From Diaminobutyricimonas sp. LJ205 (GTDB lineage Bacteria > Actinomycetota > Actinomycetes > Actinomycetales > Microbacteriaceae), in contig NZ_CP046619.1 in the NCBI RefSeq assembly GCF_009755725.1, positions 2,232,001-2,296,000 of the forward strand: 64,000 nucleotides of DNA, written 5' to 3'. The notes under the pieces were generated by a model. It did no database searches and was not told the origin of the DNA. It was given only the letters and a program-made list of their open reading frames with translations. Both the position numbers and the translations under genes were made by a program. Shown one piece after another: positions 18,101 through 25,314 of this stretch (the first letter of the stretch is position 1; every line of letters begins with the position of its first letter).

Positions 18101-18823
18101 GAGCAGCAGCTCGCGGGCAGCGGGCAGGCGCAGTTCGTCGATCGGGTCGGGCAGCGACCGCTGGTCGGCGACGGAGAACAGCCGCATCTGTTCGATCTCG
18201 TCGCCGAAGAAGTCGACACGCACCGGGTGGTCGGCGATCGGCGAGAACACGTCGAGGATGCCGCCGCGCACGGCGAACTCGCCGCGGCGGGTGACCATGT
18301 CGACGCGGGCGTAGGCAAGCTCGACAAGGCTGCTGGCCAACTGCGCCAGGTCGTACCCTCGGCCGCCTGCGGTGAGCGTGATCGGTTCGAGTTCGGTCAG
18401 GTTGTCGGCGATCGGCTGCAAGGCGGCGCGCACCGACGCGGTCAGCACGATCGGTCCGACCGGTCCCTTGGACTGCCGCTTCGACCAGTCCTTCAGCCGG
18501 CGCAGCGCGTCGATGCGCTTGCCAACGGTTTCCGCGCTGGGGCTGAGTCGCTCGTGGGGCAGGGTCTCCCAGGCGGGGAACTCGATGATCTCGGCATCCG
18601 GAAGATAGCTGGCGAGCGCATCCCGCAGCGCCTCGGCTTCACGGCCAGTGGCTGTGATCGCGAGCAGCGCCTTGCGGTCGGGCCGCTGGGACAGCAGCCC
18701 GGCCAGCAGTGGCGCGCGCAGCCCGTCGCTGAGCGAGAAGTCTGCGCTGCCGGAGGCGAACCTCAGGGCGTTCTCGAACGTGCGGGCGCGCGAAAGGGCC
18801 GGAATTATCCGTTCGAGTATCAC
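15197..18823 (-). CDS. mfd: Transcription-repair coupling factor Mfd
   Basis: This 1208-residue DNA translocase displaces stalled RNA polymerase and recruits UvrA. It has an N-terminal UvrB-like module, the CarD-like RNAP-interaction domain (KKGDYVVHQTHGIGRFVELV, about residues 490-510), RecG-like motor motifs (SGDVGYGKTEIAVRA Walker A, IIDEEQRFGVEHK, SATPIPRTLEM), the TRG region, and a C-terminal D7 domain. The length is normal. It is part of the pth-mfd-mazG run. The large open frame on the opposite strand is a composition artefact. Confidence 0.97.
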   Translation of the reverse strand: MILERIIPALSRARTFENALRFASGSADFSLSDGLRAPLLAGLLSQRPDRKALLAITATGREAEALRDALASYLPDAEIIEFPAWETLPHERLSPSAETVGKRIDALRRLKDWSKRQSKGPVGPIVLTASVRAALQPIADNLTELEPITLTAGGRGYDLAQLASSLVELAYARVDMVTRRGEFAVRGGILDVFSPIADHPVRVDFFGDEIEQMRLFSVADQRSLPDPIDELRLPAARELLLGEPVRQRAREMLHEFPSLSAILEKLSQGIPVDGMESLAPALIDGLVPITHYLPADAAIAVISPERVATRAAHLSETNKEFLSAAWQAATVGAEAPIDLGAGDFLTLSGLRMQASGRPWWTISSFDSGAALGEGATDSELVEEIDDYVRVEADAVPSFAGRADGATGHVAERLGDGWSVIITAQGVGLLERAADVLAEQNLAARLVDELPAELEPGVAYLTKAGIENGFESAELKLAVLSEAEFYGRSAGYGGRQVKKLATRRKNVVDPLALKKGDYVVHQTHGIGRFVELVQREVSSGGRNAVKSTREYLVLEYAPSKRGHPGDKLSVPTDQLDLLSRYVGGEAPSLSKMGGSDWSSAKSKARKAVRDIAVELVKLYSARMASKGHSFAPDSPWQRELEEAFPYAETPDQLQTIDEVKADMERPIPMDRLISGDVGYGKTEIAVRAAFKAVQDGKQVAMIVPTTLLVKQHLETFTERFAGFPVHLRALSRFQTDKEAKETIDGLLQGTVDVVIGTHRLLSDSVKFKDIGLVIIDEEQRFGVEHKDALKKLKTNVDVLAMSATPIPRTLEMAVTGIREMSTLATPPEDRHPILTFVGPRSDKQIAAAIRRELLREGQIFFVHNRVSSINRVASQIAELVPEARVAVAHGKLSESSLEQVIVDFWERKFDVLVSTTIVETGLDIPNANTLIIDQADKYGLSQLHQLRGRVGRARERAYAYFLYDAEKPLSETAHERLSTIAANNELGAGMQIALKDLEIRGAGNLLGGEQSGHIAGVGFDLYLRMIGEAVSAFRGDVAEGQTELRLELPIDAHIPEEYVESERLRLEAYQKLSAASGPAAPDDAIDAVLDELTDRYGEVPLPVQNLITVSRLRRRAQKAGLSEVVVMGQNLRIAPAELPDSLQVRLQRMYPGSRYFAQTSSISVPLPKQGGEPVGDAELLVWVAGFFDAIFPAPATEPAAATAASEAVS

Positions 18824-18838
18824 CCGACGATTGTACGC

Positions 18839-18892
18839 GCGCGCTGGAGCTGAGGGATCGCGTCAGCGCGCTGGAGCTATGCGAATCGCGCC
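18839..18892. repeat. 27-base direct repeat upstream of mfd
   Basis: GCGCGCTGGAGCT occurs at 18839-18851 and 18866-18878, each followed by a similar ATCGCGYCA segment, giving two imperfect 27-base units just before the mfd start. No function is evident. Confidence 0.5.
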
Positions 18893-18954
18893 AGCGATTC
18901 CGCGACGCCAGCGCCGCCGGAGCCTGCGACGGCGGTTCACGACTCCGTCGCCGC

Positions 18955-18990
18955 TGGTCGAGCTTGCCGAGATCTCGACAGGCTCGATCA
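18955..18990. repeat. Dispersed palindromic repeat, copy 3
   Basis: The arms TGGTCGAGCTTG and CAGGCTCGATCA are imperfectly complementary around GATCTCGA. It lies just after pth and before mfd on the same strand, and is the same family as copy 1. Confidence 0.75.
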
Positions 18991-19001
18991 CCGGACGGGT
19001 A

Positions 19002-19589
19002 TCAGACGCTCGGCGCGTGGAATTTCTGCTGCGCCGCGAGAAGTCCCTCGGAAGCGATCTGCAGGGCGGCGTCCGCGGCATCCGACAGCAGGTTCGGAAG
19101 CACCGCGCGCTCGGCGGACGCGAAGTCGTGCAGCACGTAGTCCGCCGGCGACTGGCGGCCGGGCGGGCGGCCGATACCGACCCGCACCCGGATGAAGTCC
19201 GGAGTGCCGACGGCCTTGATGATGTCGCGCACGCCGTTCTGTCCGCCGTGCCCGCCGCCGGACTTCAGTCGGATCGAGTCGAACGGGATGTCGAGGTCGT
19301 CATGGATGACGATGAGCTGCTCGGGCTCGATCTTGTAGAAGCGCAGCAGCGCGGCGACCGGTCCACCCGACACGTTCATGTAGGTGTTCGGCTTCGCGAG
19401 AATCAGCTTCGGGCCGGCCGGGAAGCTCCGCCCCTCGGCCACGGCAGCGTTCGTCTTGTGCGTCTTGAACGACGCGGACATCCGGTGCGCGAGCTCGGCG
19501 AGCACCATATGGCCGACGTTATGCCGATTACCGGCGTAGTCGGGCCCGGGGTTACCGAGCCCGACTACCAGCCAGTTGTTGCTGTCCAC
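19002..19589 (-). CDS. pth: Peptidyl-tRNA hydrolase
   Basis: This 195-residue enzyme releases peptides from stalled peptidyl-tRNA. Family hallmarks are VVGLGNPGPDYAGNRHNVGH with the catalytic His, LAKPNTYMNVSG, and VIHDDLDIPFDSIRLKSGGG followed by HGGQNGVRDI. It lies 26 bases downstream of rplY, a near-universal pairing in actinobacteria, so the two are likely cotranscribed. Confidence 0.97.
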   Translation of the reverse strand: MDSNNWLVVGLGNPGPDYAGNRHNVGHMVLAELAHRMSASFKTHKTNAAVAEGRSFPAGPKLILAKPNTYMNVSGGPVAALLRFYKIEPEQLIVIHDDLDIPFDSIRLKSGGGHGGQNGVRDIIKAVGTPDFIRVRVGIGRPPGRQSPADYVLHDFASAERAVLPNLLSDAADAALQIASEGLLAAQQKFHAPSV

Positions 19590-19615
19590 AGGGGCAGCTC
19601 TCCTGAAAAGGGGAA

Positions 19616-20218
19616 TTACTCGGCCGACTCTTCAGCGGCGGCAGCCTCAGCTTCGCCCTCAGCCTCGCCAACCGAAGCGGCGGCGGGCACCATGATGTGC
19701 ACGACGAGGAGTTCGGGGTCATCGGCCAGGGTCGCGCCCGTGGGCAGCTCGATGTCCTTGGTGTGGATCTGCGAACCCTCTTCGAGGCCCTCGATCGACA
19801 CGACGACGCTCTCGGGGATGTGGGTCGCCTCGACCTCGAGCTTGATGGTGTTCAGGCTCGACACGTGGATGGTGCCGGGGTACGACTCGCCCTCGATGTG
19901 CACCGGGACCTCGACCTGGACCTTCTCGCCCTTCTTGACGACGATGAGGTCGATGTGCTCGATGATCTGGCGCACCGGGTCACGCTGCACGTCCTTGACG
20001 AGGGCCAGCTCCGGCTTGCCGTCGATGTCGAGCTCGAGCACGGCGTTGGCCTTGCGGATGATCAGCATGGTCTCGTGACCGGGCAGGGTCACGTGCTGCG
20101 GGTCGGTGCCGTGGCCGTAGATGACCGCGGGGATCTTGTTCGCAGCACGGATCTTGCGGGCAGCGCCCTTGCCGAACTGCGTACGGAGTTCTGCCGTGAG
20201 TTTGGTGTCGTCAGACAT
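19616..20218 (-). CDS. rplY: 50S ribosomal protein L25/general stress protein Ctc
   Basis: This 200-residue protein has an N-terminal 5S rRNA-binding L25 domain (LRTQFGKGAARKIRA, then IPAVIYGHG), a C-terminal TL5/CTC beta domain, and a Glu/Ala-rich tail. It has a good upstream promoter and an AAGGAG ribosome site. In related genomes prs lies close upstream; here about 42 kb separates them. Confidence 0.95.
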   Translation of the reverse strand: MSDDTKLTAELRTQFGKGAARKIRAANKIPAVIYGHGTDPQHVTLPGHETMLIIRKANAVLELDIDGKPELALVKDVQRDPVRQIIEHIDLIVVKKGEKVQVEVPVHIEGESYPGTIHVSSLNTIKLEVEATHIPESVVVSIEGLEEGSQIHTKDIELPTGATLADDPELLVVHIMVPAAASVGEAEGEAEAAAAEESAE

Positions 20219-20248
20219 CCTGTGTCTCCTTCAGGGCCTGTGGGCCCG

Positions 20249-20277
20249 GTTCTATGTTCAACTCGAACGCATGTCAG
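20249..20277 (-). promoter_or_regulatory. Predicted promoter of rplY-pth
   Basis: Read on the minus strand: -35 CTGACA (20277-20272), 17-base spacer, -10 TAGAAC (20254-20249). The leader contains a GGGCCC...GGCCC hairpin and then AAGGAG before the rplY ATG. Confidence 0.55.
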
Positions 20278-20426
20278 CGTGAGGAAAGCCTGTGCCCACT
20301 CGCCGCGTCGATAACGGATGCGGATGCATCCCTCGCCGAAGTTCAGTGGCCGAGTCTACCGCACTCGGGCACCGCCCTCGGCATGTCAGGGGCGGTCCAG
20401 CGCCCGCCGCCAGTATCCTGAGCCGC

Positions 20427-21140
20427 GTGCCCCCGAGTTTGCATTCCCGAGTCGTTGATGACCTCGGCCGATTGATTGTCTCGGGCGACGCTGCCCCGGG
20501 CTCCGTGATGCTCGCTGATGAGCTGGAGCGACGGTTGGGGGTCAGCCGCTCGGTCATTCGCGAGGCGGTGCGCGTGCTCGAGTCGATGGGCCTCGTGGAG
20601 GCCGTGAAACGTGTCGGCATCCGGGTGCTGCCGATTTCGCGTCGGAACGCCTTCGATCCGCAGCTGATCCAATGGCGGTTGGGCGGGGACGGGCTGGGCG
20701 CGCAACTGCGCTCGCTCACCGAACTGCGGTCGGCGGTCGAACCCACCGCGGCAGAACTGGCCGCTCAGCACAGCCCGCCGGAACTCTCCGCCGAGCTCAT
20801 GACGATCGCCGCGCAGATGCGCTCCGCCGGGCGGGCGGGCGACTTGGACCGGTTCCTCGAACTCGACATCCACTTCCACCGTCTGGTGCTGCACGGCTCG
20901 GGCAACGAGATGTTCGCGGCCCTGGACGATTCGATCGCGGCCGTCCTCACCGGACGCACCTCGCTCGGCCTGATGCCGACGCACCCGCATGAGGAAGCGA
21001 TGCAGTGGCACGTCGACGTGGCCGACGCGATCCAGGGCGGACACCCGGACCGGGCACGGACCTCGATGGAGCAGATAATGCGACGCACGGTCTCCGAGGT
21101 GCAGTCGGTGTGGGCCGCCGAGCCCCGAGCGCTGGTGTGA
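20427..21140 (+). CDS. GntR-family regulator with FCD ligand domain
   Basis: This 237-residue protein has an N-terminal winged HTH (LERRLGVSRSVIREAVRVLE, about residues 30-49) and a C-terminal all-helical FCD domain. The putative metal/ligand residues are in LELDIHFHRLVL and HVDVADAI. I start at GTG 20427; a -10-like CAGTATCCT ends only a few bases upstream, which suggests a leaderless mRNA. It converges on the idnD-idnO-gntP-gntK operon and is its likely regulator, with a sugar acid as probable effector. It is a close paralogue of the regulators at 31428 and 54857. Confidence 0.88.
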   Translation: MPPSLHSRVVDDLGRLIVSGDAAPGSVMLADELERRLGVSRSVIREAVRVLESMGLVEAVKRVGIRVLPISRRNAFDPQLIQWRLGGDGLGAQLRSLTELRSAVEPTAAELAAQHSPPELSAELMTIAAQMRSAGRAGDLDRFLELDIHFHRLVLHGSGNEMFAALDDSIAAVLTGRTSLGLMPTHPHEEAMQWHVDVADAIQGGHPDRARTSMEQIMRRTVSEVQSVWAAEPRALV

Positions 21141-21143
21141 AAA

Positions 21144-21181
21144 AGCGGCCGCAAGCCCACACGGGTGGACCTGCGGCCGCT
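21144..21181. terminator. Bidirectional terminator between GntR and idnD
   Basis: Ten-bp perfect arms AGCGGCCGCA and TGCGGCCGCT enclose a second short stem. In the minus direction the stem is followed by TTTTTC, a good intrinsic terminator for the idnD operon. The regulator stop lies four bases before it. Confidence 0.85.
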
Positions 21182-21193
21182 CAGCTCAGAAGC

Positions 21194-22225
21194 TCAGAAG
21201 CTCAGCAGCACCTTGCCGGACACGGACGAGTCACGGGCCACTTCGAACGCCTGCAGCGCCTCGGATGCCGGAAACTCATGCGTAACGATCGGGTCGACGT
21301 ACAGCGATCCATCCGCGAGTGCGGCGATGACCTCGTCGATCTCGTCGTTGAAGCGGAACGAGCCGACCAGTTCCAGCTCGCGAGAGATCGCCAGCGCGAT
21401 GAGCGCGGGCTGCTCCCCCGACGGCAGCAGGCCGACCATGACGACTCGACCGCCACGCGCCGCACCCTGGAACGCCGAGGCCAGTCCGAAGCGGTTTCCG
21501 GATGATTCGAAGACCACGTCGGCCGCGACGGAGGCGATGGCCTCGGCATCCGTGGCCTGGATGGTCCGGGCGGCACCGAGCTTGACCGCGTTCTCAAGCG
21601 GCGCATCATGCACGTCGGTTGAGATGATCTCGGCGGCGCCGGCGCGCTTGGCGACGGCGGTGATGAGCAGGCCGATCGGCCCGGAGCCGGTCACGAGCAC
21701 CCGCTTGCCCGTCAGGTCGCCGGCGCGCGAGACGGCGTGCCAGGCGACCGCAGCGGGCTCGACGATCGCGGCATCCCGCAGCGAGAGCGATTCGGGAAGG
21801 GTGCGCAGCATGCGTGCGGGAAGCGCGACGTGGCGGGCGAACGCGCCCTCGGTGTGCGGGTGGTGCGCGGCGCTGCCCAGGTAGGTGCCGCGGGTCGCGA
21901 GGTTCGCGCGCCCCTCCGGCCAGGTGCCGTTGGCAGTGGCCGGGTGCACAGCGACCCGCGTGCCGGCAACCGGTCCGGTTCCGTCCGCCGCCTGCTGCAG
22001 CACGGTCCCGACGACTTCGTGGCCGAGGATCATCGGCTCCTTCAGGATGGACTCACCCGCGGCGCCCTCCAGCCAGTAATGCAGGTCGGAGCCGCAGATG
22101 CCGCCATAGGCGATCTCGACGATGGCTTCGGATCCTTCCGGCGATGGCACCGCGATGGTCTCGACACGCAGGTCGCCCTTGCCGTGGGCGACGACGGCGA
22201 GGGTTTCGGTGGGGATCGTGGTCAT
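21194..22225 (-). CDS. idnD: L-idonate 5-dehydrogenase-like MDR alcohol dehydrogenase
   Basis: This 343-residue medium-chain dehydrogenase is expected to oxidise L-idonate to 5-ketogluconate. The catalytic zinc site is present (GGICGSDLHYW and MILGHEVVG), as are the Rossmann GSGPIGLL and the IdnD-like SFRFNDEID segment. The four structural-zinc cysteines normally found around residues 90-110 are absent: that stretch reads HPATANGTWPEGRANLATRG. The ATG at 22225 has AAGGAG upstream; the longer frame runs through idnO. Neighbours IdnO, GntP and gluconokinase support the role. It could also be another polyol or sugar-acid dehydrogenase. Confidence 0.85.
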   Translation of the reverse strand: MTTIPTETLAVVAHGKGDLRVETIAVPSPEGSEAIVEIAYGGICGSDLHYWLEGAAGESILKEPMILGHEVVGTVLQQAADGTGPVAGTRVAVHPATANGTWPEGRANLATRGTYLGSAAHHPHTEGAFARHVALPARMLRTLPESLSLRDAAIVEPAAVAWHAVSRAGDLTGKRVLVTGSGPIGLLITAVAKRAGAAEIISTDVHDAPLENAVKLGAARTIQATDAEAIASVAADVVFESSGNRFGLASAFQGAARGGRVVMVGLLPSGEQPALIALAISRELELVGSFRFNDEIDEVIAALADGSLYVDPIVTHEFPASEALQAFEVARDSSVSGKVLLSF

Positions 22226-22278
22226 GGTTACTCCTTGTTCCTGGTTCACGGTGCGTAGTTCACGGCGGGACGGATCGG

Positions 22279-23058
22279 TCAGACGACGACCGTCATCCCT
22301 CCGTCGATGAACACCACCTGGCCGTTGACGAAGTTCGAGGCGTCGCTCGCGAGCCACAGCGCCGGTCCGACGATGTCGGTGGTCGTGCCCCAGCGGTTCG
22401 CCGGCGTGCGGCCGAGGATCCAGGAGTTGAACTGCTCGTCGTCGACGAGGTTCTGAGTCATCTCGGTGTGGATGTAGCCGGGGGCGATGGCGTTGATCTG
22501 CAGGCCGTCCTTCGCCCATTCGGCGGTCATCGCTCGTGTGAGGTTGCGGATGCCCCCCTTGGATGCGGTGTACGGCGCGATGGTGGGACGGGCGAGGTCA
22601 GTCTGCACCGAGGCGATGTTGATGATCTTGCCCTTGCCCCGCGGGATCATGTGGCGGGCGGCCTCGCGACCGATCAGGAAGGCGCTGGTGAGGTTGGTGG
22701 TGAGCACTCGCTCCCAGTCGGCGACATCAAGGTCGAGCATCGGTACGCGATGCTGCACCCCGGCGTTGTTGACGAGGATGCTGAGCGGCCCGACCTCGGA
22801 CTCGATCCAGGCGATGCCCTCGGCGGCCGCCTCGGCATCCGTCACATCGAATGCGCGCGCGAAGATGCGGTCCTCACCGAACTGCGCCGCGAACTCAGCG
22901 CGGGTGGCCTCCAAACGCTCGGCGTTCATCCCGTTGAGGACGACGATCGCTCCGGCCTGGGCGAGCCCTTCCGCGATCGCCTTGCCGATGCCACGGCTGG
23001 ATCCGGTCACGAAGGCCACGCGACCGGTGATGTCGAAGAGTGGTGATGCCATGGGCAT
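22279..23058 (-). CDS. idnO: Gluconate 5-dehydrogenase (SDR family)
   Basis: This 259-residue short-chain dehydrogenase shows cofactor motif TGSSRGIG (about residues 19-26), NNAG, catalytic Ser in NIASVQ, and YTASKGG with catalytic Tyr/Lys. It would reduce 5-keto-D-gluconate to gluconate, feeding the adjacent gluconokinase. It lies between gntP and idnD on the same strand with a hairpin upstream. Other 3-oxo-sugar-acid substrates are possible. Confidence 0.87.
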   Translation of the reverse strand: MPMASPLFDITGRVAFVTGSSRGIGKAIAEGLAQAGAIVVLNGMNAERLEATRAEFAAQFGEDRIFARAFDVTDAEAAAEGIAWIESEVGPLSILVNNAGVQHRVPMLDLDVADWERVLTTNLTSAFLIGREAARHMIPRGKGKIINIASVQTDLARPTIAPYTASKGGIRNLTRAMTAEWAKDGLQINAIAPGYIHTEMTQNLVDDEQFNSWILGRTPANRWGTTTDIVGPALWLASDASNFVNGQVVFIDGGMTVVV

Positions 23059-23082
23059 ACGTCCTTTCGTTCAAGTGCAGGA

Positions 23083-23113
23083 CGGGGGCCACGATCGCAA
23101 TCGTGAGCCCCCG
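23083..23113 (-). terminator. Intra-operon hairpin between gntP and idnO
   Basis: The arms CGGGGGCCACGAT and ATCGTGAGCCCCCG pair around a four-base loop. No U-tract follows, so it may act as a processing or partial-termination site and not as a full stop. Confidence 0.5.
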
Positions 23114-23134
23114 CCCTTCTCAGAGTGTGTAGTT

Positions 23135-24535
23135 CTAGAACATCCCGGCGATGAGGAAGAACGCCAGTGCCATCACGAAGCCGATGACTGCGATGAGCGC
23201 CTGCCCGACGGTCCAGGTCTTCAGGGTGGTCTTGGTGTCCATCTCGAAGAACTTGCTGACCAGCCAGAAGCCAGAGTCGTTCACGTGACCCGCGAACACC
23301 GAACCGGCAGCGACCGCGAGCACGATGGCGGCGAGTTCGAATGCGTTGAAGTCCGGGTTGCCCATGACCAGCGGCTGGATGAGTGCGGCCGCCGTGGTGA
23401 GCGCGACGGTCGCCGAACCCTGGGCGATACGCAGCGCGGCTGCAATGACGAAGCCGGCGACGATGACCGGCATGCCCATGGAATCGAGCGAGCCGGCGAG
23501 GGCATCGCCGATACCGGTCTGGCGCAGCACGTAGCCGTACATGCCACCGGCACCGGTGATCAGGATCACCGAGGACACCGGGCCGAGGGCACTGTCGATG
23601 ACGGTCTCAACCAGGCTGCCGGGCTTGCGCTTGGACCAGCCGAGCAGCCACATGCCGAGCACCACGGTGATGAGCAGCGCAACCGGGGTCTCGCCGAGCG
23701 TGCGGAGCACCTGCACCCAGGTGTCCTCGAGCGAGACGACACCCGCCGTGGCGAGCATGTTGAGGCCGGTGTTCATAAAGATGAGCACGAGCGGCAGCAG
23801 CAGGAGCAGCAGGATGGTGCCGAGCGACGGCGTGGACTGGAAGGTCTTGTACCGCTGGTCTTCGCCGCTCAGGATCGAGGGCACCGGGATCTGGAAGCGG
23901 CGTCCAACCCAGCCGCCGAACCACTGACCGACAATCACCCAGGTGGGGATGGCGATCACGAGACCGAGTAGCAGCACCAGTCCGACGTCAGCGCCGAGCA
24001 GGCCGGTCGCAGCCACCGGGCCGGGGTGCGGCGGCACGAAGATGTGCATGACCGAGAACGCCACGGCAGCCGGGAAGGCATAGCCGAGGAAGGACCCGCC
24101 GAGGCGGCGCGCCACCGAGAAGATGATCGGCAGCATGACGACCAGGCCCGCATCGAAGAAGATCGGGAAGCCGAACAGCAGCGACGCGACGCCGAGCGCG
24201 AGCGGAGCCCGCTTCTCTCCGAACTTGCGGATGAGCGCGTCGGTGAGCACCTGGGCGCCACCGCTCAGTTCAAGCATCCGGCCGAGCATCGCGCCGAGAC
24301 CCACCAGGAGCGCGACGCTGCCCAGGGTGTTGCCGAAGCCGGTGGTCGCCGTGCTCACGATTGAGCTCGCCGGCATGCCCGCCGCGACCGCGGTGAGCAA
24401 GCTGACGATGATCAACGCCAGGAAGGCGTGGATCTTGAACTTCATGATCATCACGAGCAGCAGCGCGATGCCTGCTGCCGCGATCCCCAGCAGAGCCGGT
24501 GCACTGAGCACCCAGTTCAGCTCCAATTCGGTCAT
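23135..24535 (-). CDS. gntP: Gluconate:H+ symporter, GntP family
   Basis: This 466-residue polytopic protein has a dozen or more hydrophobic helices. Family features are the FFDAGLVVMLPI segment, the HIFVPPHPGPVAATG motif and the GHVNDSGFWLVSKFF motif near the C-terminus. It imports gluconate, idonate or related acids. It overlaps the gluconokinase stop by four bases, a coupling that supports gluconate as a substrate. Confidence 0.93.
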   Translation of the reverse strand: MTELELNWVLSAPALLGIAAAGIALLLVMIMKFKIHAFLALIIVSLLTAVAAGMPASSIVSTATTGFGNTLGSVALLVGLGAMLGRMLELSGGAQVLTDALIRKFGEKRAPLALGVASLLFGFPIFFDAGLVVMLPIIFSVARRLGGSFLGYAFPAAVAFSVMHIFVPPHPGPVAATGLLGADVGLVLLLGLVIAIPTWVIVGQWFGGWVGRRFQIPVPSILSGEDQRYKTFQSTPSLGTILLLLLLPLVLIFMNTGLNMLATAGVVSLEDTWVQVLRTLGETPVALLITVVLGMWLLGWSKRKPGSLVETVIDSALGPVSSVILITGAGGMYGYVLRQTGIGDALAGSLDSMGMPVIVAGFVIAAALRIAQGSATVALTTAAALIQPLVMGNPDFNAFELAAIVLAVAAGSVFAGHVNDSGFWLVSKFFEMDTKTTLKTWTVGQALIAVIGFVMALAFFLIAGMF

Positions 24536-25050
24536 CGTTGTCCTGTTTCTTTCTTGATGCGCCCGACGATCTCGTCGGGGGTTCGGGAAAGGTCGACGAC
24601 GGCTCCCGCCTCGTCGGCCTCGAGCGGCTCGAGCGTCGCGAACTGCGAGTCGAGCAGGGTTTGGGGCATGTACTCGTGATTCCGCTGGGACAGGCGCTCA
24701 GCGATGAGCTCCTGGCTGCCACTGAGGTGAACGAACAGCAGACTGGGCACGATCTGGCGCATCAGGTCGCGGTACTGCCGCTTCAGTGCCGAGCAGGCCA
24801 CGATGATGGAGTCGCCGGTCACGAGGGCGTCGGCGATGGTCTGCGCGATGCGCGTCAGCCACGGGCGACGGTCATCATCCGTCAGCGGATGTCCGGACGC
24901 CATCTTCGCTTTGGCTTCCGGCGTGTGAAGGTCGTCCCCGTCGATGAACCGACGGTCGAGAGATGCCGCGAGGTCCCGTCCGATGGTGGATTTTCCAGAG
25001 CCCTGGACGCCCATCACGATGATGGGGCGTGGGGAGTTCACATCGGTCAT
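24532..25050 (-). CDS. gntK: Gluconokinase (first copy)
   Basis: This 172-residue P-loop kinase phosphorylates gluconate to 6-phosphogluconate. It has Walker A GVQGSGKST (about residues 14-22), the family motif DGDDLHTPEAKAKMASGHPL, the CSALKRQYRD lid region and the EYMPQTLLDSQFATLE signature. It is the first gene of the operon. Upstream lie a possible operator palindrome and a 12-base motif shared with the divergent promoter at 31384. Confidence 0.95.
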   Translation of the reverse strand: MTDVNSPRPIIVMGVQGSGKSTIGRDLAASLDRRFIDGDDLHTPEAKAKMASGHPLTDDDRRPWLTRIAQTIADALVTGDSIIVACSALKRQYRDLMRQIVPSLLFVHLSGSQELIAERLSQRNHEYMPQTLLDSQFATLEPLEADEAGAVVDLSRTPDEIVGRIKKETGQR

Positions 25051-25111
25051 TGACGCTCCGGTACTGCTTAGCCAGACGGTTCACATCTGATAACTCAACA
25101 GGGGGCCGTCA

Positions 25112-25123
25112 ATAAATCAGATT
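25112..25123 (-). promoter_or_regulatory. Shared 12-base motif, possible operator (copy 1)
   Basis: On the minus strand this reads ATCTGATTTATT and is immediately followed by a -35-like TTGACG. The same 12 bases occur at 31384-31395 before an FCD regulator. Two promoter-proximal copies in a GC-rich window suggest a regulator site, perhaps for the FCD family. Confidence 0.45.
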
Positions 25124-25132
25124 ACATAGAAA

Positions 25133-25145
25133 ACTGTAACAGTTG
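25133..25145. promoter_or_regulatory. Palindrome AACTGTAACAGTT upstream of gntK
   Basis: A perfect inverted repeat (AACTGT-A-ACAGTT) lies about 85 bases before the gntK start in an AT-rich patch. The size and symmetry suit a GntR-family dimer. Binding is inferred. Confidence 0.45.
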
Positions 25146-25283
25146 ATTTCGGCTCGAAGGACAGCGCGCGTTCAGGAGCGTGCGTGAGCGGGGACAGCGT
25201 CCCGGACCGGGTTGGGTCACTCGCGGCGCACGATGAACGCGCGGGCGCACGGAAGATGCAGCGCCCGTGCGTCAATCGGGCGC

Positions 25284-25301
25284 CTCGACCGATCGGTCGA
25301 G
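25284..25301. repeat. 18-base palindrome after kdgK
   Basis: CTCGACCGATCGGTCGAG is perfectly self-complementary. It lies 14 bases past the KDG kinase stop and may be a terminator stem without a U-tract, or a protein-binding site. Confidence 0.45.
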
Positions 25302-25314
25302 CGGGAGAGGTTTG

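Noticed and set aside
15668-18853. 1061-codon plus-strand open frame opposite mfd
   Set aside because: It mirrors mfd codon structure in a GC-rich gene, has Arg/Gly/Asp-rich composition with no domain, and lacks a ribosome site. The same applies to the long frame opposite gndA (55427-57373).
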